Shown here: piece by piece, positions 29,640 through 38,985 of the stretch
How positions within the stretch are numbered: position 1 is the first letter of the stretch
Layout: each line of letters begins with the position of its first letter
Source of the DNA: Diplonema papillatum
Taxonomy: Eukaryota > Euglenozoa > Diplonemea > Diplonemida > Diplonemidae
Length of the DNA stretch: 64,000 nt
Direction: 5' to 3'
NCBI GenBank assembly: GCA_030068145.1
Contig: JAPJBO010000896.1
Coordinates: 1 to 64,000 of the forward strand
Notes under the pieces: model-generated
What the model saw: only the letters and a program-made list of their open reading frames with translations
Databases searched by the model: none
What the model was told of the DNA's origin: nothing
Translations under genes and position numbers: made by a program

Positions 29640-29898
29640 TACATATAAACGCGGACAACAGACCGGTACGGGCTACAAGGCAACCCCTGCTCAATTTGTA
29701 GAACGTGGGGGGCCCAAGACTACACTCCACGAAGGAGTGTACTTGGTGTCGGTCACAAACAGTCCGGACATGGCTAGCCATAACCCATAACGAAAGCGTG
29801 CACTAAATATAACCACATAGCCCTTTCTTGCTCTAAGAGAACCCGGTCACACGGAGATCCTAAAACCCCGTAATTTCAAGCGAACTTTAACTCTAAAA
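29640..29898 (+). repeat. Family 2 and family 1 pieces in a row
   Basis: CAACCCCTGCTCAATTTG, TACTTGGTGTCGGTCACAAA and GACATGGCTAGCCATAAC are family 2. 29820-29898 (CGGTCACACGGAGATCC, TTTCAAGCGAACTTTAAC) is a family 1 tail. Confidence 0.65.
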
Positions 29899-29939
29899 CA
29901 CCACGGGATCGTCGGCAAACACGAAAACCGTACACCGCG

Positions 29940-30305
29940 AGAGTAGGAGAAAGTAGAAAGGGAAACTAGAGTTTTTTCGTTGACCGCACTCGTGCTAAAA
30001 AGCAGAACCTTGCAGGACAAACAAGGACAGGTGTATGACGCACCTTTTTCCTCGGCTCCTCCAAATGACACGTCGATCTCTGCCTTCGCTGTCGTCGCGT
30101 ACCTCCCAGATACGCAGCAAAGCCCCTTCTTGTTGTCACCCAACCACATGGTGTAAAGATCACCGCGGAATCGTGAACAGCGGATTTCACTGACCCTGAT
30201 CCCAAATCCTGGACGTGGTTTCAGGTGGCAAATTTGGCAAATGATCATGATCAGAAGGTCCTACTTGGGCGGTTCAGTTTCCTCACACATTGCATGTGGC
30301 TAAAA
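29940..30305 (-). repeat. Family 6, the only clear minus-strand copy, interrupted
   Basis: It reads in reverse from AGCCACATGCAATGTGTGAG (right end, 30282-30301) to CTTTCTACTTTCTCCTACTC (left end). It is split by 197 bp at 29991-30187. Confidence 0.75.
29991..30187 (-). other. Inserted 197-bp segment, possibly a captured gene fragment
   Basis: CACT lies on both sides (29987-29990 and 30188-30191), and the segment is absent from all other family 6 copies. On the minus strand it stays open throughout and reads like ordinary protein (for example TMWLGDNKKGLCCVSG and KAEIDVSFGGAEEKGAS). I do not recognise the protein. It could be a piece of a host exon moved into the repeat, or chance. Confidence 0.45.
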
Positions 30306-30429
30306 AATAGAGCCTGTCCCAGCTGGAGTCGGCCGTGCAAAAGGAAAAAAAGCGAGTGAAACCCTCGAACAACCATAACAAAGTGCGCTCGTCCCTCTTT
30401 TCACAAACAAAACTACGCGTTTTATCTTT

Positions 30430-30665
30430 TACATGAGCGGCAGCTTGGAAGGAAATGCTCGACAATAACTACGACAAAAGCAGCTACGTCGGGTATTTCT
30501 TAATAGTACATCATTACTGACGGGATCATTTCCGGAACAACGGTTGCACATGAAAGAGAAAACGAAGCCATCATGATCGATTGCCAATTTTCCACCGGCA
30601 ACCAGTCCTGGACGTGAGTTCAGGGTAGTGCGGTCAACGAAAAAAATCTCTAGTTTTCCTCACTT
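30430..30665 (+). repeat. Mosaic of short family 4, 7 and 6 pieces
   Basis: GGCAGCTTGGAAGGAAATGC jumps to AGCAGCTACGTCGGGTATTT (family 4 ends only). It is followed by ACTGACGGGATCATTTCCGG (family 7), then ATCGATTGCCAATTTTCCAC and CAGTCCTGGACGTGAG (family 6). Confidence 0.65.
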
Positions 30666-30879
30666 ACTTACAAGCCTCGTGGTGGTGGTTACCCAACAGG
30701 CCCAATACCAGCTCCTACATAAGTCCTATATTTGCGATTTGCAATCCCCCCCACCCCCCAACCTTTCGAAGTTTGGCTTGTATAGAGTGTCTCTCGAGCG
30801 GTGCTGACGTAGGTCAAGCTGTTTTCAGGGTGTGTGGGACCACCTCGCATCGTGTGTCGGGGAGGCAAGGGCAGCCTCC

Positions 30880-31289
30880 AAGGTCACCCGGAGACTTTAA
30901 AACCCCGGAGTTTCAAGCGAACTTTCACTCTAAAAAGTTCACTCTAGAAAGGCAACACAGAAAAGTAAGTACTCCTCTCACCTCCTTTTCCGAAACAAAC
31001 AAGCAAACCCGATTTTGGAATGTCGCCTGAAGACTTAGCATCCGGGAGTCTCAAGCGGCCGACAACGGCACGCCTCACGTGACCCCCCCCCCCCTGTTGA
31101 ATTGCACAGAAAGCTATGTGGAAAATGGCCGAAACCACCAGTGGCCAACAGCGAAGGCCATACCCAACGATTCTCTTCCCACTCTCAGGAACACTCAGAG
31201 CACAAAGGATATCTTCCCACATTGCCGAAGGTCACCCGGAGACTTCTAAAACCGGAGTTTCAAGCGAAATATAACTCTAAAAAAAAAAG
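30880..31289 (+). repeat. Two family 1 copies
   Basis: 30880-30937 is a tail only. 31113-31289 is near-complete, from ATGTGGAAAATGGCCGAAAC to a changed tail, AAGCGAAATATAACTCTAAA plus A. Between them is unassigned sequence with a C run. Confidence 0.7.
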
Positions 31290-31310
31290 AGAAAAGTAAA
31301 AGTGCTAGCT

Positions 31311-31620
31311 GAGGAAGGCCTACCGTACGTGAAGGTATGTGGATAATGGCCGAAACCGCCGACGATCAACAACAAAAGACACACACCGATACCCTTACCT
31401 CGTGTAGCCGCAAACCCGGAAAACACGCTACGGAAAAGGATATCCCAACGGGTGAGGTCCAGCCTCAGAAGCTGGAGTTATAGCGGTGCTACAACAAAAC
31501 TGCGTGGGAATCCACACCCGAAAAGCCCACTCTCAACTCCAGCTTCCGAGGCTGGACACCACCGTGTATTGCCACCCGGAGACTTACAAAAACCCGGAGT
31601 TTCGAGCGAGCATTTCTTTT
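31311..31620 (+). repeat. Family 1 copy interrupted by a family 14 element
   Basis: GAGGAAGGCCTACCGTACG, GGATAATGGCCGAAACCGCC and AAAAGGATATCCCAACGGG lie to the left. GCCACCCGGAGACTTAC and GGAGTTTCGAGCGAGC lie to the right of the insertion at about 31450-31572. Confidence 0.7.
31457..31557. mobile_element. Family 14 short TIR element
   Basis: GTCCAGCCTCAGAAGCTGGA and TCCAGCTTCCGAGGCTGGAC are inverted with one mismatch. Each end is also internally palindromic (CCAGC/GCTGG). A larger relative is at 60072-60480, and similarity there suggests the true right end includes ACCACCGTGTA. No TSD is clear. Confidence 0.65.
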
Positions 31621-31637
31621 TTACCAAACATGAAATG

Positions 31638-31990
31638 TTGGAGGAAATGAGAAGCTCGTCGCCGCAAACCGTGGCGTTTTCACTTGCGTCCTGAATCCAG
31701 CTTTACGTAAAAAACGATCAGGCACTGCGTTCAACGAAAAATATATAAAACACCTAAATGTCTACCATGTTGTGGGGCACCCCGTCGAGAAAGAGCAAGT
31801 TCTCGTATCCAAGCGAGCTCGCTGCAGCTTTCGAGCGGGTGACAGGGAGCAAACCCCTGAGAGGGGTGAAGCTGTTGACGGGCGAGGCGACCTCCTTCGT
31901 AAGGTCGCGGTTCTCACGTTCAACGAAAACAACTCTCTCTTCACATCATCATCATCATCATTAGTTTTGTATCAGCCGCGGTTGTGCGAG
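31638..31990 (+). repeat. Family 22 copy interrupted by a gene fragment
   Basis: AAATGAGAAGCTCGTCGCCG through CACTGCGTTCAACGAAAA lies to the left, and CGTTCAACGAAAACAACTCT through GTATCAGCCGCGGTTGTGCG to the right. The uninterrupted equivalent is at 26446-26460. Confidence 0.7.
31741..31916 (+). pseudogene. Fragment related to the RNase H gene, inserted with a 13-bp repeat
   Basis: CGTTCAACGAAAA flanks it at 31728-31740 and 31917-31929. The + frame from the ATG at 31758 reads SELAAAFERVTGSKPL and LLTGEATSFVR. These align with SLIELGSAFKKVTGRQWF and TILTAVGGSVVR in the gene at 33910-35289 (residues about 237-273). No catalytic residues are included. A long flanking duplication without a transposon end suggests LINE-type retroposition or repair insertion; no A tail is seen. 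Confidence 0.55.
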
Positions 31991-32022
31991 TGACGAGCTC
32001 TTTTTTTTTTTTTTTTTTTTTA

Positions 32023-32490
32023 AAGTAGGGCGAATAAAGCGAAAAAATGTGCGACGGCGAAAACAAAGAAAAAAAAAAAAAGGAACTCTTTTTTCCGCGT
32101 CCTCCCCACAGACGTTCACTCTAGAAAGAGGGTCCTGGAAGTCTGGGTCGGTTCTTGCTACGATTCGATGCGCAGTCTACCGTCACAGATTGCTGCAATT
32201 CAAGTTCAAACCACTATTTTACTTCTGAATTCTCTAAAACTACGATGTGCAAATCTATCGTCACAGATTGTTGCTGCATATCAAAGTTCAAACTACTACT
32301 ATTACTACTGAATTCTTCTCATATGAACGACCCCGTCCCCGTGCGTTCATGAGCGAAGCCCGAGACGAAGAACGAGGTGCACACAACGGGGAAAACGAAT
32401 AAAGAGGACAAGTCAAAGGTTCCATACCCTACCTGCGGTGTCTTACCCTCCCTGCGACCTTTTTTCCCTTCTCCCCCCCTTTTTTTTTTT
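32023..32490. other. No gene; ~78-bp tandem duplication
   Basis: CGTCACAGATTG and the pattern AGTTCAAAC ... CTGAATTCT occur at about 32180-32235 and 32258-32315. A long T run lies just before (31987-32022). The rest is unassigned. Confidence 0.5.
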
Positions 32491-32491
32491 G

Positions 32492-32705
32492 TATAAGCAC
32501 CTGTTTTGTAGGAAATGCTTGAGGCGACTGCCAGTTGCGATAGATCAAACGAGGTAAATGTGCTGTAGCCCACACGAAACACAGGTAAATCTGGGTTCAG
32601 TGGCGGGCGTAAGCGTTCAACAAAAAACACTTTGTAGTTGTATTGTTTTCTCCCCCTCTAGCCTCCTTCGAAATGAGCACAAGGCAGTCCCTCGAGTATT
32701 TCCCC
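32492..32705 (+). repeat. Dispersed repeat family 5, copy 3
   Basis: It is very close to copy 1 (CACCTGTTTTGTAGGAAATG; AAATCTGGGTTCAGTGGCGG), with a short deletion at AACAAAGACCC. Confidence 0.75.
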
Positions 32706-32940
32706 TTTTTTTCCCCCTTTTTTTTCTTGAAAGTATGCCAATACTGCAGGGAATAGTTGACTAGACCTCTTGAGTTTGTGCTGACCACGAATTGGGGAGT
32801 CGGGAGAACCTACAAAGCCAAAAGCAGGACCGACCCCCCCGTTCGTGAGAAAAAGCGAAGAATAAAAACACCTTCTTTTTTCCATCTATCTTTGTCAAGA
32901 GCTGCAACTCAACTATTCCCCCTGTTTCTGTTTTACACTT

Positions 32941-33010
32941 TCTGACTTGATGCGAGCATCAATCGTGCATGCGAGGCAGTGCCCTGCTTCACATTAAACT
33001 AAGATGTTTT
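32941..33010 (+). repeat. Family 12 two-hairpin tail
   Basis: Hairpin 1 is TTGATGCGAGCATCAA (32947-32962). Hairpin 2 is AGGCAG-TGCC-CTGCTT (32974-32989), with one G-U pair. Confidence 0.7.
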
Positions 33011-33461
33011 TCCCCGCCGAAAAAGTAAAAACGACACAAAGTACGTAAAGGAATGAAAACACACTGCCCAGACCCTGCTCTAACAGCACAAAAGGAAAAC
33101 CCCCCCGCCCCAAGCCTCACAGGTCAAACGGAGACTTCAAAAAACCGACCGCTTACTACAAGAAACAGTCTAAAAACGAGGAGCTCAACGACTGGGATCC
33201 CCAAGTTCTTTCTAAACAAACATAACGTGGGCGGCGCCGAAGCTTTACCAGCTTCGGCTGACACCTTTGGCGCACTTAACCATGGTTAAGAAGACGACTG
33301 AAAGCAGAGACACAAAGATAGCTCGAAAAAGCATTTGCAAAATAGCACGAAAATAATAAAAACCTGTTTTCACATTTCTTACCCTTTCTAGTTTTCTTGG
33401 AACCAGGCCCAACAACTACAACGATCCTCACCCCTTCCGCGCCTTTTGTTTCTTCTTTTTA
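33011..33461. other. No gene; one hairpin
   Basis: GCCGAAGCT and AGCTTCGGC pair around TTACC at 33237-33259. Text near 33075-33150 (CAGACCCTGCTCTAACAG, AAACGGAGACTTCAAAAA) resembles 7785-7845. Confidence 0.45.
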
Positions 33462-33540
33462 CACAACAACGCCAGCTTGGAAGGAAGTGCTCGACGAAGC
33501 TGCCAGACAAAAGAACCGAAGGGATCCCACGTGCTTTCCC
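33462..33540 (+). repeat. Family 4, 5' third only
   Basis: GCCAGCTTGGAAGGAAGTGC through GAACCGAAGGGATCCCACGT, then unrelated sequence. Confidence 0.65.
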
Positions 33541-33604
33541 CTTCCCTTCAGTGTTGTGTCTGTTCATGAAACGTCAGAAAACCTCTAGCTAAGTTTCACA
33601 CTGA

Positions 33605-33905
33605 CACACCTAGCAAGCTTGCTTGAGCGCCTTCGGCGCGTCAAGTTGGAATCCTTGCGTTTCTGAGCGAACTCCTCATATCCACTCGCCAAAAGCGAGG
33701 TTGGAGGGGTAAAGCAAAAACTGACAAACGCAGCGCCCCACCTTTTGCCCCCTTTTTGTTCTCCACACACACACACACACATACTAGCAAGCTTGCTTGA
33801 GCGCCGAAGGCGCGTCTAGTGGGATCCATTACGCACGCACACACACACACACACACACATTGCGCCTTCGGCAGTACTCACCCAGTGGAAGTACGGCCCG
33901 GAGAC
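33605..33905. promoter_or_regulatory. Upstream region of the RNase H gene: repeated hairpins and CA tracts
   Basis: The block CTAGCAAGCTTGCTTGAGCG occurs at about 33608 and 33784, each followed by a hairpin of GCGCC and GGCGC. The first has a TTCG loop closed by C-G; the second has the complementary loop. A third partial hairpin (GCGCCTTCGGCA) precedes the start codon by about 40 bases. CA tracts separate the blocks. A diverged version (CTAGCATGCTTGAAG, ACTCGCCGAAGCGAGG) recurs at 63545-63640. A regulatory role is an inference. Confidence 0.4.
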
Positions 33906-33909
33906 GTGG

Positions 33910-35289
33910 ATGGCGTTCACGGATTGGCTGAGGGAATTGAAATGGGCGCCGCCGGGGCACGAACTCGGGGTAAGCTTTGTGGAGTTGGCGGTGGACTTCG
34001 AGTTGCGCACCGGACGCCGCCTCCCAACGCTCAAAAGTAGATACTACACGGCGGTGCCACACCACACGAAGAAGGCCACAACAGCACAACAGACTCTGCC
34101 AGAAGACGCCGCAGCTAGTTGCGATGTTGCAATCTACTTTGACGGAGGAGCGAGGGCCAACGGGACTGCCTTTGCCGTGGCGGGCGCAGGAGCGGTACTG
34201 TACAAGGAGGGCGTCAAGTACGCACAAATAGTGCTCCCGCTGCCAAACGTGCGCAGTAACAACGTGGCCGAGTACGAGGGATTTCTCGCGGGGCTGCAGC
34301 TCCTGGAGGATGCTGAAGGAACGGAAGGAGCGCAGTGTGTAATTCGCGGAGACTCGGCGCTGGTAGTCGGGCAAACCACGCGGCAATTGGCGTGTTCAGA
34401 AGACTTGAAGCCATTGCTGACGCGAGCGGTGGCAAAAATAGTGGCCCTGCGACAGCGGCTTTCCCTGCGGGTAGAACACGTGAAGCGCGAGCAAAACACC
34501 GATGCGGATGCTCTGAGCAACGCGGCAATGGACCTCGTGCAAGGCCAACGACCAACGCGGGAGCAGCAGGAAGCGGAGCTGCAGTCCTTCCGTGCCTCCG
34601 CACTCGGAAAAGCGATGAGCCTAATTGAGTTAGGCTCAGCATTCAAGAAGGTAACTGGACGACAGTGGTTCAGTGGCCACGAAGCAACAACAACGATCTT
34701 AACTGCCGTCGGAGGATCAGTTGTAAGGGGAGCGTCGCGGCGGGCGCAACTTTCGGATGAGACGGACGAGGTGATCCTAGGCATACGGGAACATGTGCAG
34801 AAGATGGGCACAGCGCAGGCGGAGACCAACTTGTACCCGCAGCACCTGACGTGGGCGGCAACCTATCTGCCGGAGAAAGCCTACCCTGCAGGATGGGAAC
34901 AAGGAAAGACTAACTGGAAACAGAGAGTGGAGATGGTAGAGAGAGTAACAGGCGCTGGACCTCGCAGAGGGTCACCACCCAAGAAGGCACCGGAAGACGC
35001 GGTGAACACATCCCGCCCTGGAGAAATATGTGTGCAACACCGGAAACCACGCTGCAAGGACTGTACAAAGAAGCGTTTGCCGGCGGAAACCTGTTGCCGG
35101 TTCAAACAGCACCACCGTGAGGGGGACGGCCTGCGACCACGAATGCTCTTCTGCCCTGCCCACAGATTGGGACGCTGCGGTGATTGCACAGCGGGCGGCC
35201 TGGAGATCGTGCATTGCTGCCAAAGGCATCACCCACAGAAAAACACAGACCCCCACGCACAGCCTGGGGGAGCATCTGCAGTAACGTGA
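33910..35289 (+). CDS. RNase H-domain protein with duplicated Cys/His motif (459 aa)
   Basis: Residues about 70-210 form an RNase HI-like domain of the RVT_3 type. The catalytic residues are in the expected motifs: D78 in YFDGGAR, E121 in NNVAEYEG, D148 in IRGDSAL and D200 in NTDADALSN. Such domains cut RNA in RNA-DNA hybrids (family knowledge), but this is not the usual short stand-alone enzyme. The motif (V/I)EL(A/G)xxFxxxTGR occurs before the domain (residues 24-37) and after it (239-251), an internal duplication. The C-terminus has two copies of C-x2-H-x4-C-x2-C-x9-C-C (C374-C396 and C415-C437), each followed by two adjacent His, probably zinc-binding. The start is the first ATG of the frame, with G at +4. 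There are no introns and the CDS is visibly GC-richer than its flanks. No reverse transcriptase lies nearby. It could be a domesticated retroelement part or a host gene family; broken relatives lie at 31741 and 48090. Confidence 0.85.
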   Translation: MAFTDWLRELKWAPPGHELGVSFVELAVDFELRTGRRLPTLKSRYYTAVPHHTKKATTAQQTLPEDAAASCDVAIYFDGGARANGTAFAVAGAGAVLYKEGVKYAQIVLPLPNVRSNNVAEYEGFLAGLQLLEDAEGTEGAQCVIRGDSALVVGQTTRQLACSEDLKPLLTRAVAKIVALRQRLSLRVEHVKREQNTDADALSNAAMDLVQGQRPTREQQEAELQSFRASALGKAMSLIELGSAFKKVTGRQWFSGHEATTTILTAVGGSVVRGASRRAQLSDETDEVILGIREHVQKMGTAQAETNLYPQHLTWAATYLPEKAYPAGWEQGKTNWKQRVEMVERVTGAGPRRGSPPKKAPEDAVNTSRPGEICVQHRKPRCKDCTKKRLPAETCCRFKQHHREGDGLRPRMLFCPAHRLGRCGDCTAGGLEIVHCCQRHHPQKNTDPHAQPGGASAVT

Positions 35290-35348
35290 AACCGGAAGAA
35301 GCGTGGACGTCTCTCGTACAGGAAGGCACCACGTTAAAACGGGTCCGC

Positions 35349-35880
<532 letters not shown>

Positions 35881-36304
35881 GCAACCAAGGCTTTCCCCCC
35901 TTGCGCAGCACAAGCTGCACACCCGTCCCAAAAAAATAAAGAACGAGAGCAAACGAACAATACAGTTTTTCGGGAGGGGTGTTGCACAACAGCAACATCA
36001 ACCTGTGGCGATAGACTGTACAAACCCGATGCTTCTTGCCGCGCGTACACAGGGGGTCTCTCACCTGTGGCAAACAAATGGCTGGTAGAGGCCCTTGAAA
36101 GAACCTTTCGCCAGGTCAGACAATGCGGGAGCTTGGGGGGTGGCGGAAAGAAAGTAAGCAGCAACTACCGCAAGCAACACCTGCCTCAATGGAGAAGATC
36201 CACGAAGGGGAGAGATCAACAAAAAAATAGCCGACATTCACTGCAGCTAGGGCCGAGGGGGCGAAGAAACAGGTCGATTCGCACAAAAAATATTTTCCCT
36301 TAAC
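35881..36304. other. No gene or repeat recognised
   Basis: The frames here are short. A 171-codon + frame (35788-36303) begins in family 11 and has no domain. Confidence 0.35.
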
Positions 36305-36507
36305 GACGAAGGTCACCCCGGAGACTTTAAAACCCCGGAGTTTCAAGCGAACTTTCACTCTAAAAACAATCTCTGAAGTATCACTGAAAGTATCTCTGGA
36401 AACACAAAAAATTGTCGACCGCACAAAAGCTTTAAAAGAACCCATTCGACGAAGGTCACCCGGAGACTCTAAAATCCCGGATTCTCAAGCGAACTATAAC
36501 TCTAAAA
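36305..36507 (+). repeat. Two family 1 tails in tandem
   Basis: 36305-36366 is identical in its tail to the reference (AAGCGAACTTTCACTCTAAA). 36425-36507 is diverged (CTCAAGCGAACTATAACTC) and keeps the lead-in AAGCTTTAAAAGAACCCATT. Confidence 0.75.
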
Positions 36508-36971
36508 GGAGAGAATACTGAGTTTAATTATACGCAACACAGGAAAAGCACACTCACTCAGTCATTTCTTGGACTACTTGGCATAGTTGTTAGAGACTTC
36601 GCAGTGTCCCAACCGAAGCAGTCACGAAAAGGATGAAGCAGCATGCAGCGGAACAGTTAACTACGACCCGCACCCTTCCCCAAAAAATTCGTCTCCCTCC
36701 AGTTGTTTCACACCTCACTTTCAAGCATCCATTTCGCTTCACACCCAGTATTGAACGGACCCTATGCCAGTGGTCTGTCCGAAGACAGCCGAATCTCATG
36801 CGCGTCGTAAAGTCTTACAGCAATCGTCGACCGGTTTTTGCCGATCCGGAACTGCCGTTTTGCTTGTTTCCAAGTTTTATTCGAAGTCTTCGTATGCCGC
36901 TCGTTTCTTCACACCGAGAGCAGGGCAGCAGATGGAAAGCTTCGATGCTACACCAGTTCTTTTTCTTGAAT
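36508..36971. other. No gene or repeat recognised
   Basis: A 130-codon + frame (36633-37025) runs into a family 7 copy. It has no motif I recognise, so I do not call it. Confidence 0.35.
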
Positions 36972-37110
36972 AGTACACTCACACCGAAAGGGAACATTTC
37001 CGGACACGGCAACGGTTGCACATGAAACAGGAAAAGAAGCCAGCGAAAAAAAGTGCCAATAACAGGAAGAGGTGTTATGCCCCGTACACGCGAACGAACA
37101 TTCTTGCCCC
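36972..37110 (+). repeat. Dispersed repeat family 7, 5' half
   Basis: AGTACACTCACACCGAAAGG, CAACGGTTGCACATGAAAC and GAAGCCAGCGAAAAAAAGTG, then GTTATGCCCCGTACACGCGA. Confidence 0.6.
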
Positions 37111-37196
37111 CCCCAGGCATCTTGTTAAGATCCATCCATCCATGGGATGCATCAGCCGGCTGACCCCCCCCCCCCCCCCCCCGTGAATTACTTTTT

Positions 37197-38957
37197 ACCC
37201 CCGACACGTACTTTCCACCCCCCGAAAAACGGGGGGTAAAGAGTATAAATCCGGGGGTATAGAGTATAAATCGGGGGGTATAAATCGATGTCGGGGGGTG
37301 GAAATTGTTGTCGGGGGGTGGAAAGTACTTTTCGGGGGGGTGGAAAGTACTTTTCGGGGGGTGGAAAGTACTTTTCGGGGGGTGGAAATTTTTGTCGGGG
37401 GGTGGAAAGTATTTTTCGGGGGGTGGAAAGTACTTGTCGGGGGGTGGAAATCTTTTTGTCGGGGGGCGGAAAGTATTTATCGGGGGGTGGAAACGTTTCG
37501 TCGGGGGGTGGAAAGTACTTTTCGGGGGGTGGAAAGTACTTTTCGGGGGGTGGAAAGTACTTTCGGGGGGTGGAAAGTACTTTCGGGGGGTGGAAAGTAC
37601 TTTCGGGGGGTGGAAAGTACTTTCGGGATTTTCGGGGTGGAAAGTACTTTCCGGGGGGTGGATTGTTTTCTGGAGCGCGGCGGGACACTGTACTTGCACA
37701 CACGAGAATCGACCCGCAAACCCGCGAACCCGCATATCCGTTCCCGCAAACCCGCATACCCGAACCTGCAAACCCGCAAACCCAAACCCGCATAACCCAA
37801 CCCCGCATTCCCGCGTACCCAAACCCGCAAACCCGAACCCGCATACCCGTTCTCGCAAACCCGCATACCCGTTCCCCGCAAACCCGCAAACCCGCAAACC
37901 CAAACCCGCAAACCCGCGTACCCAAACCCGCAAACCCGCATACCCGAACCCGTATACCCGTTCTCGCAAACCCGCATACCCGTTCCCGCAAACCCGCATA
38001 CCCGAACCTGCAAACCCGCAAACCCAAACCCGCAATCCCGGAATCGCAAACCCGCAAACCCCGCATACCCGCAAGCCCGCAGACCTGCAGATTGTGGCTG
38101 GAACTGTTTTTGGAAATACACACAGCAAATCAAAGAAAGGGGGGAAAGGTGGAAAATGCAGATCAAACGGGAGTAAAACGTGTACACGCTTATCCGACTC
38201 TTGACTTACTATGCCGTGTTCTGAAAGCTGTCGAGGGGCCCCTCCATAGGTTCTTCGTTCGCCTTTGTAACACTATCCGTTTGTAGTACGCTTCGCAATT
38301 GTGTTCTTGCAATATCTAGCCGAATGGCGGGTGGCGGATTTCCGCGCTCGTGCGCAAGACACAATTATGCTGCTTTTGCAGTGCAAGCCGAACCCGGTTC
38401 GCGACTTCGGTTGCGGTAAAGTGTTACAAAGTCTTCGGCTTTCAGATCCGGATACGCCTTATGCAACATGATAGTTAGAGGTCACTTGAAGGATACCGTG
38501 TGCAGCGTTCGAAAGAGTTTGCGTATCTGGTCGGGGGGTGGAAAGTAGTTTTCGGGGGGTGGAAAGTACTTTTCGGGGGGTGGAAATTTTTTTGTCCGGG
38601 GGTGGAAAGTACTTTTTGGGGGGTGGAAATTTTTTGTCCGGGGGTGGAAAGTACTTTTCGGGGGGTGGAAAGTGTTTTTCGGGGGGTGGAAAGTACTTTT
38701 CGGGGGGTGGAAATTTTGCGTCGGGGGGTGGAAAGTACTTTTCGGGGGGTGGAAATTTTTGTCGGGGGGTGGAAAGTATTTTTCGGGGGGTGGAAAGTAC
38801 TTTTCGGGGGGTGGAAATTTTTGTTCGGGGGGTGGAAAGTACTTTTCGGGGGGTGGAAAGTACTTTTCGGGGGGTGGAAAGTACTTTTCGGGGGGTGGAA
38901 AGTACTTTTCGGGGGGTGGAAAGTACTTTCGGGGGGTGGAAAGTACGTGTCGGGGGT
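37197..38957. mobile_element. TIR element built largely of G-rich and C-rich minisatellites
   Basis: A 28-nt sequence at 37197-37224 (starts ACCCCCGACACGTAC) is perfectly inverted at 38930-38957 (ends GTACGTGTCGGGGGT). Inside are a left array at about 37290-37670 and a right array at about 38530-38950 of the 21-bp unit TCGGGGGGTGGAAAGTACTT. A 10-bp C-rich minisatellite (CGCAAACCCG and variants) occupies 37718-38095, and about 430 bp of plain sequence lies at 38096-38525. Every G-rich unit carries the palindrome AAAGTACTTT. No transposase; the long Pro/His and Gly frames are repeat products. Confidence 0.75.
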
Positions 38958-38985
38958 GTTGAGTACATCACCCCCCCCCCCGCTG

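Noticed and set aside
34134-34829. 231-codon minus-strand frame inside the RNase H gene
   Set aside because: Shadow of the real gene in a GC-rich region.
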